A stretch of 64,000 bases of DNA from Salinisphaera sp. G21_0 (GTDB lineage: Bacteria > Pseudomonadota > Gammaproteobacteria > Pseudomonadales > Endozoicomonadaceae): positions 31,407 to 95,406 of the forward strand of contig NZ_JAGHQW010000023.1 of NCBI RefSeq assembly GCF_017744115.1, read 5' to 3'. The first letter of the stretch is position 1; each line of letters begins with the position of its first letter. The translations under genes were made by a program, and so were the position numbers. The notes below the pieces were generated by a model. That model saw only the letters and a list, made by a program, of their open reading frames with translations. It was not told where the DNA came from and made no database searches. Shown here piece by piece: positions 36,338 to 44,334 of the stretch.

Positions 36338-37846
36338 ATGAGCAGCAACGGATTAGGTTCGCTTACCCCCTCACAAATCAATCAAATCAATAAGTTAGCA
36401 TCAATTGAAAATTCTGAAAAATATGTATTGGTGGCCAAAAGCAATGGTAAGGAAATTAAGTTTACTTCTATAAAGCCAAGGGTCAATTCTGAAGCCAATA
36501 AGGAAAAACCTGTGGATGGTTCTGATTTAGCGGTAGAAACCCTGGGTTTAAAGGATCGAACAGTCTCACCAGCATTAGCAAAAAGGCTCATTGAGGCCTA
36601 TAAAAACGTATCACCGCCTGATGTAGTCTTCGTCGACCCGAAAGATGTTCACCTCCTTTTGGATCACGTCGATGATAGCAATAGTACTCAGCCGCCGGGC
36701 GAGGATGCAACATCCAGTCTTGATAGCGTTAGAAATCGAAGAAGTTCATCCAGTACATTGCATTCTGGCTGGGGGTCAACCACCAGTCTCGATAGTGGAT
36801 ACAACAGTGTTTATGGCAGTACGGAATCCCTTTACGATGATGTAGCTTTGCCTCAGGATAAAACAACTTCACCTTTATCAGAAAAAGTTACTGAATTAAT
36901 TAACAAGGAAAATTATATAGGCGCACATTTGCAAATGCGTGATGAGAGTTTGGCGGCCATAAAAGGTAAACATATTACCAATGGACGATGGAGTAGATTT
37001 GGCTTTAGCGATAAGACAGTAGGACATGTACCTTTGCCGAAAAAAACAGCCTTGAAAATTGATGGCAATCATATTCCCGCCAACAATATCGAGTTGACCA
37101 ATGCCAAGTATGTCGCCATTCAGGCACCTCAAACTAAAGCAAAAATTTCTGGAGGCGATATCTGGCGAGCAGCCCTTGACTCGGAGTGCAGTGTAATTTG
37201 TGATCTGACCAGAGAAAAAGACAGGCTCGAGACAAGAAAAGGAGGACCTATTGCTTCGTATTACCCAACCGGAGAAAAAATCCAAGACGACGACAAGGTC
37301 AATGGCAAAATCAAGGACAAAGACGGCGGCAAAATCGACAAAGAAATCGTCTTTGATAATGGGATAAAAGTGAGATGCCATTCAAAACAACAAAAAGCAG
37401 GGTATTCAAAAATAAAATATGAGGTGACTGATCCCCTTACTGGCGAAACCCGCATTATGCGAAGATATCATTATACTGGCTGGCCGGATCACGGAGTACC
37501 CAATGAAACAAACGGTCAAGACTCTCTGCTCAAGTTTATAGAAGCACTGCGCACTCATCAGGTCGGGAAAGAGTATTCAGGCAAAACAATGGTGCATTGC
37601 ATGGCAGGCGTTGGCAGAACCGGAACGCTTATTGTGCTAAATGAAATCTACCGGGACATACTCTCCGGAAAATATCAAAATAAGAAGGAACTGGATCAAG
37701 CAGTATTCAAGACTATTCAACAAGGCAGAAAAGACCGGGGACCCGCCTTTGTTCAAGCAGAGGATCAGATCAAATTTATCATGGATACCGTTCATACATG
37801 GCAGGAAAAGCGAGACAGGGGAGAGAACATTACTCCCCAGATTTAG
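36338..37846 (+). CDS. Classical protein tyrosine phosphatase, candidate effector
   Basis: 502 residues. N-terminal ~190 residues are Ser-rich and low in order (RRSSSSTLHSGWGSTTSLDS, 134-153), as in secreted effectors. The C-terminal PTP domain (about 210-490) has IQAPQTKAKISGGDIWRAAL, the WPD loop YTGWPDHGVP (Asp384 general acid), the P-loop VHCMAGVGRTG (Cys421 nucleophile, Arg427) and GPAFVQAEDQIKFI (Q-loop). An insertion about 310-335 (KIQDDDKVNGKIKDKDG) is Lys/Asp-rich. This is the eukaryote-like, YopH-type PTP class, acting on phosphotyrosine. No signal peptide; injection into host cells is an inference. The stop overlaps the convergent BtuF-like gene by 17 bp. Confidence 0.9.
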   Translation: MSSNGLGSLTPSQINQINKLASIENSEKYVLVAKSNGKEIKFTSIKPRVNSEANKEKPVDGSDLAVETLGLKDRTVSPALAKRLIEAYKNVSPPDVVFVDPKDVHLLLDHVDDSNSTQPPGEDATSSLDSVRNRRSSSSTLHSGWGSTTSLDSGYNSVYGSTESLYDDVALPQDKTTSPLSEKVTELINKENYIGAHLQMRDESLAAIKGKHITNGRWSRFGFSDKTVGHVPLPKKTALKIDGNHIPANNIELTNAKYVAIQAPQTKAKISGGDIWRAALDSECSVICDLTREKDRLETRKGGPIASYYPTGEKIQDDDKVNGKIKDKDGGKIDKEIVFDNGIKVRCHSKQQKAGYSKIKYEVTDPLTGETRIMRRYHYTGWPDHGVPNETNGQDSLLKFIEALRTHQVGKEYSGKTMVHCMAGVGRTGTLIVLNEIYRDILSGKYQNKKELDQAVFKTIQQGRKDRGPAFVQAEDQIKFIMDTVHTWQEKRDRGENITPQI

Positions 37847-38630
37847 TACTAAGTTCTTCGTTCAGGGCCATGAAGTAATCAGCAGCCAGGCGCAAATGGC
37901 TGCCGGTCCAGCAGAACATCTCACCATCCACCAGCCGGGTACTGGCAGTCACACCCAACTCGGCAAATTCCTGACAATGCCGGTCTTTAAATGGATAGGG
38001 CTCTGAAGACAGGAGCAGCATATCTGGCCCGGCTGCTTTTAGCTGGTCGATGGTGATCTCCGGGTAACGCTCCAGATCAGCAAAGACATTTTCCATCCCG
38101 CAAAGCTTCAGCATCTCATTGATAAACGTATTACCGGCAGCAACGCGATAGGGCTTCCTCCAGATAAAATAAGCCACACGCAGTGTCTTTCCAGAAGCCA
38201 GTCGTGCCATTTTGCGCCTGATGTCTTTGACGATTTCGTCGGCATTGTGTTCTTTGTTGGTCAGCTGACCAACGGAAGTGATCATGGCCAGGGCATCATC
38301 CAGGTTGTGGATATCACAGACCCAGGTTGGGTATTGCTGTTGCAGCCGCTCAATGCCCTCCCGGTAGTTCTCTTCCTTGTTACCGAGGATCAAATCCGGC
38401 TGCAAGGCATCTATCGCCGCAAAATCCAATGTCTTGGGACCGCCGACAATCGTTTTTTCCTTGCGTGCCCGCCCGGGATGAACACAGTAGCGGGTTACTC
38501 CAACAATCCGGTCTTCCAGGCCAAGATCAAACAACAGCTCTGTCAGGGATGGCACCAGAGAGATAATTCTCACTGGCTTGTCACTAACGTCTACTGAATA
38601 CTGCATCTGATCAATAAACTGGCGGGACAT
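37830..38630 (-). CDS. BtuF-like cobalamin/metal-binding protein
   Basis: 266 residues of the helical-backbone metal-receptor type (BtuF/TroA): RIISLVPSLTELLFDLGLED, VGVTRYCVHP, IDALQPDLILGNKEENYREG, a long spanning helix around 130-155 and PDMLLLSSEPYPF. No signal peptide or lipobox, unlike a periplasmic BtuF, so either the start is elsewhere or the protein acts in the cytoplasm. EutB needs adenosylcobalamin, and eut fragments lie on both sides, so a past role in B12 supply for ethanolamine use is conceivable but not proven. Confidence 0.75.
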   Translation of the reverse strand: MSRQFIDQMQYSVDVSDKPVRIISLVPSLTELLFDLGLEDRIVGVTRYCVHPGRARKEKTIVGGPKTLDFAAIDALQPDLILGNKEENYREGIERLQQQYPTWVCDIHNLDDALAMITSVGQLTNKEHNADEIVKDIRRKMARLASGKTLRVAYFIWRKPYRVAAGNTFINEMLKLCGMENVFADLERYPEITIDQLKAAGPDMLLLSSEPYPFKDRHCQEFAELGVTASTRLVDGEMFCWTGSHLRLAADYFMALNEELSTKSGE

Positions 38631-38665
38631 TTTTGAGGCCTCAATGTTTCAAGTGAAACTCCGGT

Positions 38666-39366
38666 TTAAAGCAGCTTCTGGAAAAACTCTTTGGTGGGTG
38701 ACGGTATCACGGTCTTGCCAATCAGCATACCGGCATCCCTGGCAGCCATCACGCCAGCATCAACTGCCGCATTAACCGCAGAAAGTTCACCGGTCATCAC
38801 GATAAATGACTTACCGCCAATGGCCATGGCCAGACGTACTTCAATCATTTTAACGTCGGCTGCCTTGGCCGCAGCATCGGCAGCGATCACTGCAGACGCA
38901 ACACTGAAGAACTCAATAACGCCCACGGAATTTACCTGACTGATGTCGTTCGAGCCACTCAGTCCTGCCAGCAGTTCGTCATGGATATTGGCAACCGCAG
39001 CGATCATTTCAGACGTCAGACCACGACTGATACGACGGATCTCAGCACTCTGGGCTTGTGGGACAGCAGCCATTCGCGCAGTTCACCAACGCTCCAGTTC
39101 TTGATTTCGCTGTAGATACGCTCGTTAACATCGTCCTGAATAATCCGGGTGACTTCGTCCACCTCGTAAGGTACGACCGGATTATTACGGAGATCAGACA
39201 GCAGCATACGGGACAGAACATCCTTAGCCGCCACCATTTCAGTGATTGATTCGGCGGCTATGCCCGCCAGTACGTCGCCAGAACGTTTTTCGTTGGCCTT
39301 GGCGAGTACTTCTTTAATGCTGGAAAAGCTGTAGACCTTTCCAAACAGTTTGGTTTTAAGAAGCAT
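38666..39366 (-). pseudogene. eutB: eutB 5' fragment fused to a BMC shell-protein gene
   Basis: From 39366 on the minus strand: LKTKLFGKVYSFSSIKEVLA, ANEKRSGDVLAGIAAES, IRNNPVV-type LRNNPVVPYEVDEVTRIIQ and IYSEIKNWSVGELREWLLS equal the N-terminus of ethanolamine ammonia-lyase large subunit. Near 39040-39060 the frame shifts by one; in the new frame EIRRISRGLTSEMIAAVANI continues eutB. After about residue 125 it jumps to a BMC domain: SVGVIEFFSVASAVIAADAA, MIEVRLAMAIGGKSFIVMTG and VMAARDAGMLIGKTVIP. An internal operon deletion plus a frameshift explains this. No active site remains. Confidence 0.88.
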
Positions 39367-39527
39367 GAGGAGCCTGTGCCTCGGTTTGAATGAGTTAGCG
39401 CAACAAGGCTACCCAAACGAGCACGAGACCGGCTTGATATGCGTCAGCGAGCACCCATCATTAAAAAGTGACGTACATCAATAAAATCAGGGTGCGGATG
39501 GCTGTTTTTTGCGGACAGGGGAGATAA

Positions 39528-39541
39528 ATGATCAGGATCAA
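39528..39541. promoter_or_regulatory. FNR/ANR-like box 1
   Basis: ATGATCAGGATCAA, one mismatch from TTGAT-N4-ATCAA. It lies upstream of the eutB fragment on its strand. A second similar box is 53 bp away. No start site known. Confidence 0.45.
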
Positions 39542-39580
39542 ATTCCGATGGACAAAATAGCCTCAATAAACGACAAAAAC

Positions 39581-39594
39581 ATGATCCAGATCAA
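39581..39594. promoter_or_regulatory. FNR/ANR-like box 2
   Basis: ATGATCCAGATCAA, again one mismatch from TTGAT-N4-ATCAA; centre-to-centre distance to box 1 is 53 bp, five helical turns. It could also bind a CRP-type regulator. Confidence 0.45.
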
Positions 39595-39638
39595 ATGATG
39601 AAAGGAAAAACTCTGAATGTGTCTGCTGATGACCGATT

Positions 39639-40073
39639 TTAATGAAGCTCAGTAAGGCGCTCAAGTAACTGCTCCGGGCTCTCGTGCACCAGATCTTTAT
39701 TGATGTGATCTCCCAACGGCACATGTTTATCGACCACAGGCAGTATTTCACCCAGTAGTTTTGGGGGAGCACAAATACGCAGGGTCTCAAACTGGTGCTG
39801 ATCATGGGCATGATTGATAGACCTGGCCAGCATATGGGCAAAGTTGACAGACTCATGCTCTTTGGGCGAGTTATCCGTACCCAGACTACGGACACTACCG
39901 CCAGCGGATGAAGTGACTGAATGGCCGGGGCCTGCCGTCACGAACTCATGCCGTTTCCATCTGCCTTCTTCATGATCAATATGATCAACCAGATCAAGCT
40001 CTTTCTTGTGTCGGTCAAAACGATAGACCTTGGCTTGGCTGTTATCAGCAACCAGTACCCAGGATGATGCCAT
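39639..40073 (-). CDS. Host-attachment family protein (PF10116-like)
   Basis: 144 residues from ATG 40073, which has AGAGGTG upstream; the GTG three codons earlier lies inside that RBS. WVLVADNSQAKVYRFD, an acidic/His stretch (DHIDHEEGRWKRHEF), FAHMLARSINHAHDQHQFET and RICAPPKLLGEILP are typical of the family described as required for attachment to host cells (from Agrobacterium work). Cytosolic; true biochemical function unknown. Confidence 0.85.
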   Translation of the reverse strand: MASSWVLVADNSQAKVYRFDRHKKELDLVDHIDHEEGRWKRHEFVTAGPGHSVTSSAGGSVRSLGTDNSPKEHESVNFAHMLARSINHAHDQHQFETLRICAPPKLLGEILPVVDKHVPLGDHINKDLVHESPEQLLERLTELH

Positions 40074-40132
40074 GATATGCACCTCTAAATGGCTCGCTAA
40101 GTACGATAACTGTTCAAAGATAGTCCAATGGT

Positions 40133-42085
40133 TCAGGAATTGCCTGTTTTTACCGTTGAGAAGACTTTATCTGGATAGATTTTGCTTTTCAGCATGTAGG
40201 CAATTTTAACTGCCATGAAATGAGCAACTCCGGAAAACTCTGTTTTCGCCACTTCCAGCATTTTTTGCCGCTCTTCTTTGAGCTTTTGCTTTTTTGACTT
40301 AAGCCTGAGAAAACGACTGCTGTCTTTTGAGGTTAAAGACGGTAATAAGTCATGCTCAATTCCACGCCAGATACAGTCAAAGGTTGTTTGATGAATTGTC
40401 TTAAGTTCATCATTAGCCAGGGTTCCCAGAATTGGATCTATCTGATCATACAAGTCAATCAAAAACTGTATATAGAAATTTCTCAGTTTTTCCCGCTGGG
40501 AATCTGACGTTATTATGGTATCCGAAGGCAATACAGCCTGTTCACAGGATTCGGGAAACCCTTCTTTGTCCTTAACATTATTAACAATCTGACTGGCCAA
40601 ATCTCGATAGAATATCAATGGGTCCTTTTCCTTAATGCCTGAGCGAAGTTCTGAAAATGCCTTTTCCACTGAAAAATCCAAATCCCATTGACCAAAGTTG
40701 ACTCTGACACGTGATAACTGCTCAGGGTCAAGCTGAAAGGAAGGATCTGCTATTGTTAGCAATTTTAAAATGCCCTGGTGCATTCTTATTATTTTCCTGC
40801 TTTTAGTATCACTATCATCCACCAGAACATCACTGAACATTGTTTTCAAAATGACCTTAACAGAGCTATCAGGAAGCTGTTTATAATGATAATAAAACTC
40901 TGAGAACTTACTCTGTATCTGTTCAGCCATTTTAACAAGCTGAAGGACTTCACCCTTTTCGTTTTCGGTAAGCGTGCTTTTCAGGTAATACTTTTGAAAC
41001 CTCTTTTCAGTAATCCCGAATGCCAGATTAAATTTAGCGACAGCCTTGGTATATACTAATGGAAAATAGTGCTCACGCTTCTGAAACTCAGGCATACATT
41101 TTACCGTGCTTTCCAGGGAGCCACACTCATCAAGAAATTTCCAGAAGTTTTCTACAACAACAGGCCAAACGGCATCTCGCAAGGCCTCCCCTCTCAGGGT
41201 TGAAAATCTATCTTCCCCCAGAACCAGTTTCATAACATCCGGAACCTGCTCCAGATCCATATTCACGTCTCTAATCAAATTGTACGGTTCAGACAGCCTG
41301 ATAAAAGACTGTGTATCCGTGATAGCCCTCATGACAAAGCCGGGGTCCAGGACACCATTTTGATAGGGCTCAACTTCATGAAATCTTGTTACCCGATCAC
41401 TCAGGGCAGCTCTGAAGGAAAATATTTGTGTTAACTGGTGTTGAATTTTTTTCTCTGGACTTATCGGTTCAGAGCAAAATGCCTGACTGAATTTGGTTGA
41501 GAGTAAAAGGATCTTATGATTTTTTCTCTTTCGTATCGCTTTACGTGTCAACCGGCTTCTATCAAAAGGAGATTTGGCTGGAACCTTAACTTTATCTTCT
41601 GAGCAAGATTTTTCCTGGTCGACTTCAGGAGAAAAATGACATTTTTCAAATTTATCAACCAGCTCGGCCACTGAAACTTCGTAATCATTTTCGTGGATGG
41701 GAGAATTTTTCAATTCTGTTATTTTTTTCTGGCCAGCCCTTTCTTTAAAGGACTCAATACGTTCCGTGACAGAAATGCCAGCCTTATTCAGATTCAGCCC
41801 TTTATTTTCATACAACGTTTCATCGTCATTTGCTCCAGCATTCGAAATATAACCGGAGTCATTAGAAGCTATTGAAACACGCAACTGACTTGATCGAACC
41901 GATAAATATCCCTCATGGTTATCATTTAATCTTTCTGCCTCAGAAAGATAGTTAACTACCTCATTACTTTCTGAAACGGACATACCTGAAAAACGTTTAT
42001 CGTTGACACTTTTGCTGTGGCTCTCCCGGCTGGGACGACCATCATCATATGGTAACAAGCCATTATCATTTCCTTCAATTTTCAT
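40133..42085 (-). CDS. Large hypothetical protein, possible effector
   Basis: 650 residues, not recognised. The first ~210 residues are polar, Ser/Asn-rich and probably disordered (SVSESNEVVNYLSEAERLND), with a basic stretch RLTRKAIRKRKNHK about 180-193. The rest is alpha-helical and soluble, with repeated amphipathic helices (EKRFQKYYLKSTLTENEK, QREKLRNFYIQFLIDLYDQI) and a Lys-rich helix near 600 (LRLKSKKQKLKEERQKMLE). No signal peptide, membrane segment or catalytic motif seen. The layout (disordered N-terminus, helical body) resembles other candidate effectors in the window, such as the phosphatase. Unlike its neighbours it is A/T-rich. Confidence 0.6.
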   Translation of the reverse strand: MKIEGNDNGLLPYDDGRPSRESHSKSVNDKRFSGMSVSESNEVVNYLSEAERLNDNHEGYLSVRSSQLRVSIASNDSGYISNAGANDDETLYENKGLNLNKAGISVTERIESFKERAGQKKITELKNSPIHENDYEVSVAELVDKFEKCHFSPEVDQEKSCSEDKVKVPAKSPFDRSRLTRKAIRKRKNHKILLLSTKFSQAFCSEPISPEKKIQHQLTQIFSFRAALSDRVTRFHEVEPYQNGVLDPGFVMRAITDTQSFIRLSEPYNLIRDVNMDLEQVPDVMKLVLGEDRFSTLRGEALRDAVWPVVVENFWKFLDECGSLESTVKCMPEFQKREHYFPLVYTKAVAKFNLAFGITEKRFQKYYLKSTLTENEKGEVLQLVKMAEQIQSKFSEFYYHYKQLPDSSVKVILKTMFSDVLVDDSDTKSRKIIRMHQGILKLLTIADPSFQLDPEQLSRVRVNFGQWDLDFSVEKAFSELRSGIKEKDPLIFYRDLASQIVNNVKDKEGFPESCEQAVLPSDTIITSDSQREKLRNFYIQFLIDLYDQIDPILGTLANDELKTIHQTTFDCIWRGIEHDLLPSLTSKDSSRFLRLKSKKQKLKEERQKMLEVAKTEFSGVAHFMAVKIAYMLKSKIYPDKVFSTVKTGNS

Positions 42086-42358
42086 AGCAGCCTCCCGGCC
42101 CCTTCACTAAAAATTTTACTGGATGCCGGACATTCAAATAAGGGTCTCATGTAAATCTATTTTCAATCAATTGTAAGAAAATCGATACTCAATCAGTAGG
42201 CTATCAGAGTCCAGCATAAAATTGCTCAGCAACTATGAGCCCTTTTCTCCATCGGACAGCCAAAAAGACTTTTAATATGAAATAGATAGTAAAAAAGATA
42301 GAATACCCGCAAAATCAGATTAGCTGAGCAAAACAATAAAAATAGTTTGGAGCCTTCC

Positions 42359-42763
42359 ATGAGTGCCAGACATGAAAATCTCGACAGCGTCCCTACTCCT
42401 CAAGGGGAAATGACCTTGAAAGTTCTGGCGGATCATCGTTCCGTCAATAGCAGTGGTGATGTATTTGCTGGCTGGGTAGCCATGCACCTGGATCAGGCTG
42501 GGGAGGTCTGTGCCCGCAAGGCCTCCAACGGTGCCAGGGTGGTCACGGTCAGTATTGGCAGTATGAGCTTTCTCAGGCCAGTTCAGGCCGGTGACCTGAT
42601 CGGGTTCTTTACCCGGGTAACAGAAATCGGCAAAACCTCGATTAAGGTAATTGTCGAAGGCTGGATAGAAAACCACCATGGCTGGGAGAAACTGACAGAA
42701 ACAACCATGGTGTTTGTTGCCATTGATCGGGGTGGACGAACCCAACGGGTCAGGAACTTCTAG
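42359..42763 (+). CDS. yciA: Acyl-CoA thioesterase, YciA family
   Basis: 134 residues from ATG 42359 with GGAG 6 bases upstream (a TTG at 42347 lies before this RBS). Hot-dog fold thioesterase: LKVLADHRSVNSSGDVFAGW (with the Asp of the family GDxxGG pattern here GDVFAGW), VTVSIGSMSFLRPVQAGDLI and KLTETTMVFVAID. It hydrolyses acyl-CoA esters in the cytosol. The Gly-Gly of the motif is Ala-Gly here. Followed by a hairpin terminator. Confidence 0.85.
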   Translation: MSARHENLDSVPTPQGEMTLKVLADHRSVNSSGDVFAGWVAMHLDQAGEVCARKASNGARVVTVSIGSMSFLRPVQAGDLIGFFTRVTEIGKTSIKVIVEGWIENHHGWEKLTETTMVFVAIDRGGRTQRVRNF

Positions 42764-42775
42764 TCCAATATTGAA

Positions 42776-42799
42776 GAGGATCAGGAGCCTCTGATCCTC
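42776..42799. terminator. Hairpin after yciA
   Basis: GAGGATCAG and CTGATCCTC, a perfect 9-bp stem around GAGCCT, in the convergent gap between yciA and the FAH-family gene. Confidence 0.65.
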
Positions 42800-42858
42800 T
42801 CAGTCTCATCCGCAACAAAACTTGCAGTTAGCTAATGAATGGCTCGTCACACGCCTCT

Positions 42859-43521
42859 TCAGAGACATCGCGTCCGGGTTGAAAAAATCCCATTCAGGGA
42901 CAATTCTAATTCATCCCCCGATTGCAGAGACCCGACACCTTCCGGCGTACCGGTCAGCACGATATCTCCCGGAAGCAATGTGAAATGCCTGCTGATATAG
43001 CTCAACAGCCCGGGAATGGAGGTCAACATATGTGCCGTTGTCCCTTTCTGCCTTGGCTCTCCATTAACCGACAGAGAAAACCCGAGATTGGCAGGATCTT
43101 TAATATGCTCGACAGCCACAAACCCGGATAACGGGCAGCTGTTATCAAAGGCTTTGGCAACTTCCCAGGGCAGCCCTTTTGACTTTTGCCGTTCCTGCAA
43201 ATCTCGCAGTGTCAAATCCAGTCCCAGACCAATCGCCATGATCGCCTGGTTAGCCTCATGCTCACTGGCATCGGTCAGAGGCTCCCTGATCAGCAGGCTC
43301 ACTTCTGCCTCGTGATGGACCGCCCCACGATTACGGGGTAATTTCACGGGCTGCTCAAGGTTAACCATGGCCGTACAGGGTTTAATAAACAGGACCGGGT
43401 CATCCGGCAGGGGATTATTCAGTTCCTGAACATGTGCCGCATAATTCCGTCCTACACAAACCACCTTCCCAACAGGAAGGTCAATACGGTCGCCACTGAT
43501 CCAGCGGTGCCTGTACTTCAT
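42859..43521 (-). CDS. Fumarylacetoacetate hydrolase family protein (YcgM-like)
   Basis: 220 residues from ATG 43521, preceded by AAGGG; a frame open to 43566 lacks an RBS. FAH fold marks: KVVCVGRNYAAHVQEL, VLFIKPCTAMV, the metal site HHEAEVSLLI (His-x-Glu-x-Glu arrangement), LTLRDLQERQK, WEVAKAFDNSCP and GDIVLTGTPEGVG. Members act as acylpyruvases or oxaloacetate decarboxylases with Mg2+. Exact substrate cannot be told. Confidence 0.88.
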   Translation of the reverse strand: MKYRHRWISGDRIDLPVGKVVCVGRNYAAHVQELNNPLPDDPVLFIKPCTAMVNLEQPVKLPRNRGAVHHEAEVSLLIREPLTDASEHEANQAIMAIGLGLDLTLRDLQERQKSKGLPWEVAKAFDNSCPLSGFVAVEHIKDPANLGFSLSVNGEPRQKGTTAHMLTSIPGLLSYISRHFTLLPGDIVLTGTPEGVGSLQSGDELELSLNGIFSTRTRCL

Positions 43522-43758
43522 AGCGCATCCCTTATTAACGCCGGTGATGAACAATGGAACGCACAATACGCGCCAACATCATACGGATATTTATTATTCA
43601 ACTGAGCCAGAAGCTTTGTCGGAGTACCAGACAGTGTTTGCCTGTCATTCCCCGGGGAGGCTATTGTCCCACGGCTCAGGTCACAGATAAAGCATCTCAC
43701 TTTCACATACACTGTAGTAGTATCATAAAGACTGGCCGCACAGTGGAAGGAGCATAGT

Positions 43759-44019
43759 ATGTCAGAAGAGCTGCAACTCAATATCCAGAGCCTTCATGAT
43801 ATTCTTGAAAACTCACCCGTCGATGAATGCACAGCAGGAGCCTTAAAACAGATAACCGAAGAGATTAACATTGCCGTTGCCCAGGCAGAAGGAGAGATTC
43901 CCATTCAGGGCTACAACGATCAGCTGGAGCAGGAGGCCATTCGTTTCAGTGAAGACCACCCGGCCCTGACACAGGCGATCCGGCAATTAATGTTTACCCT
44001 CTCCAGTATGGGTATTTAA
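43759..44019 (+). CDS. DUF4404 family small protein
   Basis: 86 residues, acidic, helical: SLHDILENSPVDE, then TEEINIAVAQ and a C-terminal hydrophobic helix AIRQLMFTLSSMGI. A GAAGGAG stands upstream of the ATG. The pattern fits DUF4404 (function unknown). It lies alone between the divergent FAH gene and serA. Confidence 0.7.
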   Translation: MSEELQLNIQSLHDILENSPVDECTAGALKQITEEINIAVAQAEGEIPIQGYNDQLEQEAIRFSEDHPALTQAIRQLMFTLSSMGI

Positions 44020-44048
44020 ATACGGTCACTATGATACAGCTTAACACC

Positions 44049-44078
44049 AGATCGGTTTCACTGATGTGAGGCCGATCT
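44049..44078. terminator. Hairpin after the DUF4404 gene
   Basis: AGATCGG-T-TTCAC and GTGAG-G-CCGATCT form a 13-bp stem (one T-G) with loop TGAT. No T-run. Confidence 0.55.
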
Positions 44079-44334
44079 CCCTGCTGTAACGACCCACCGC
44101 CTTTTAGCAGGTACTATCCCGCACAGCCTATGCTATGATGTGCCGCCTGATGCAGCCGGACGCAACCGGTAATGCGCCATGAAAACGATGGGTGGATCAA
44201 TAACAGCCATGAATTGGAAGCACTACTGCTGTTGTCCGCCTGCACAATAAAAATAGTGCTTCTATGTAAAACAGCCCTGAGCCAAAAACAGCCTTGAGCC
44301 AGTCCGCCATGAGCTAACCGATAAAGAGACTGAT
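44079..44334. other. serA leader region
   Basis: No gene. It contains repeated GAGCCA words (AACAGCCCTGAGCCA, AACAGCCTTGAGCCA) shortly before serA; a regulatory leader is possible, but no riboswitch consensus was recognised. Confidence 0.35.

Noticed and set aside
44079..44334. Possible riboswitch or attenuator before serA
   Set aside because: No known aptamer consensus and no terminator with a T-run could be seen.
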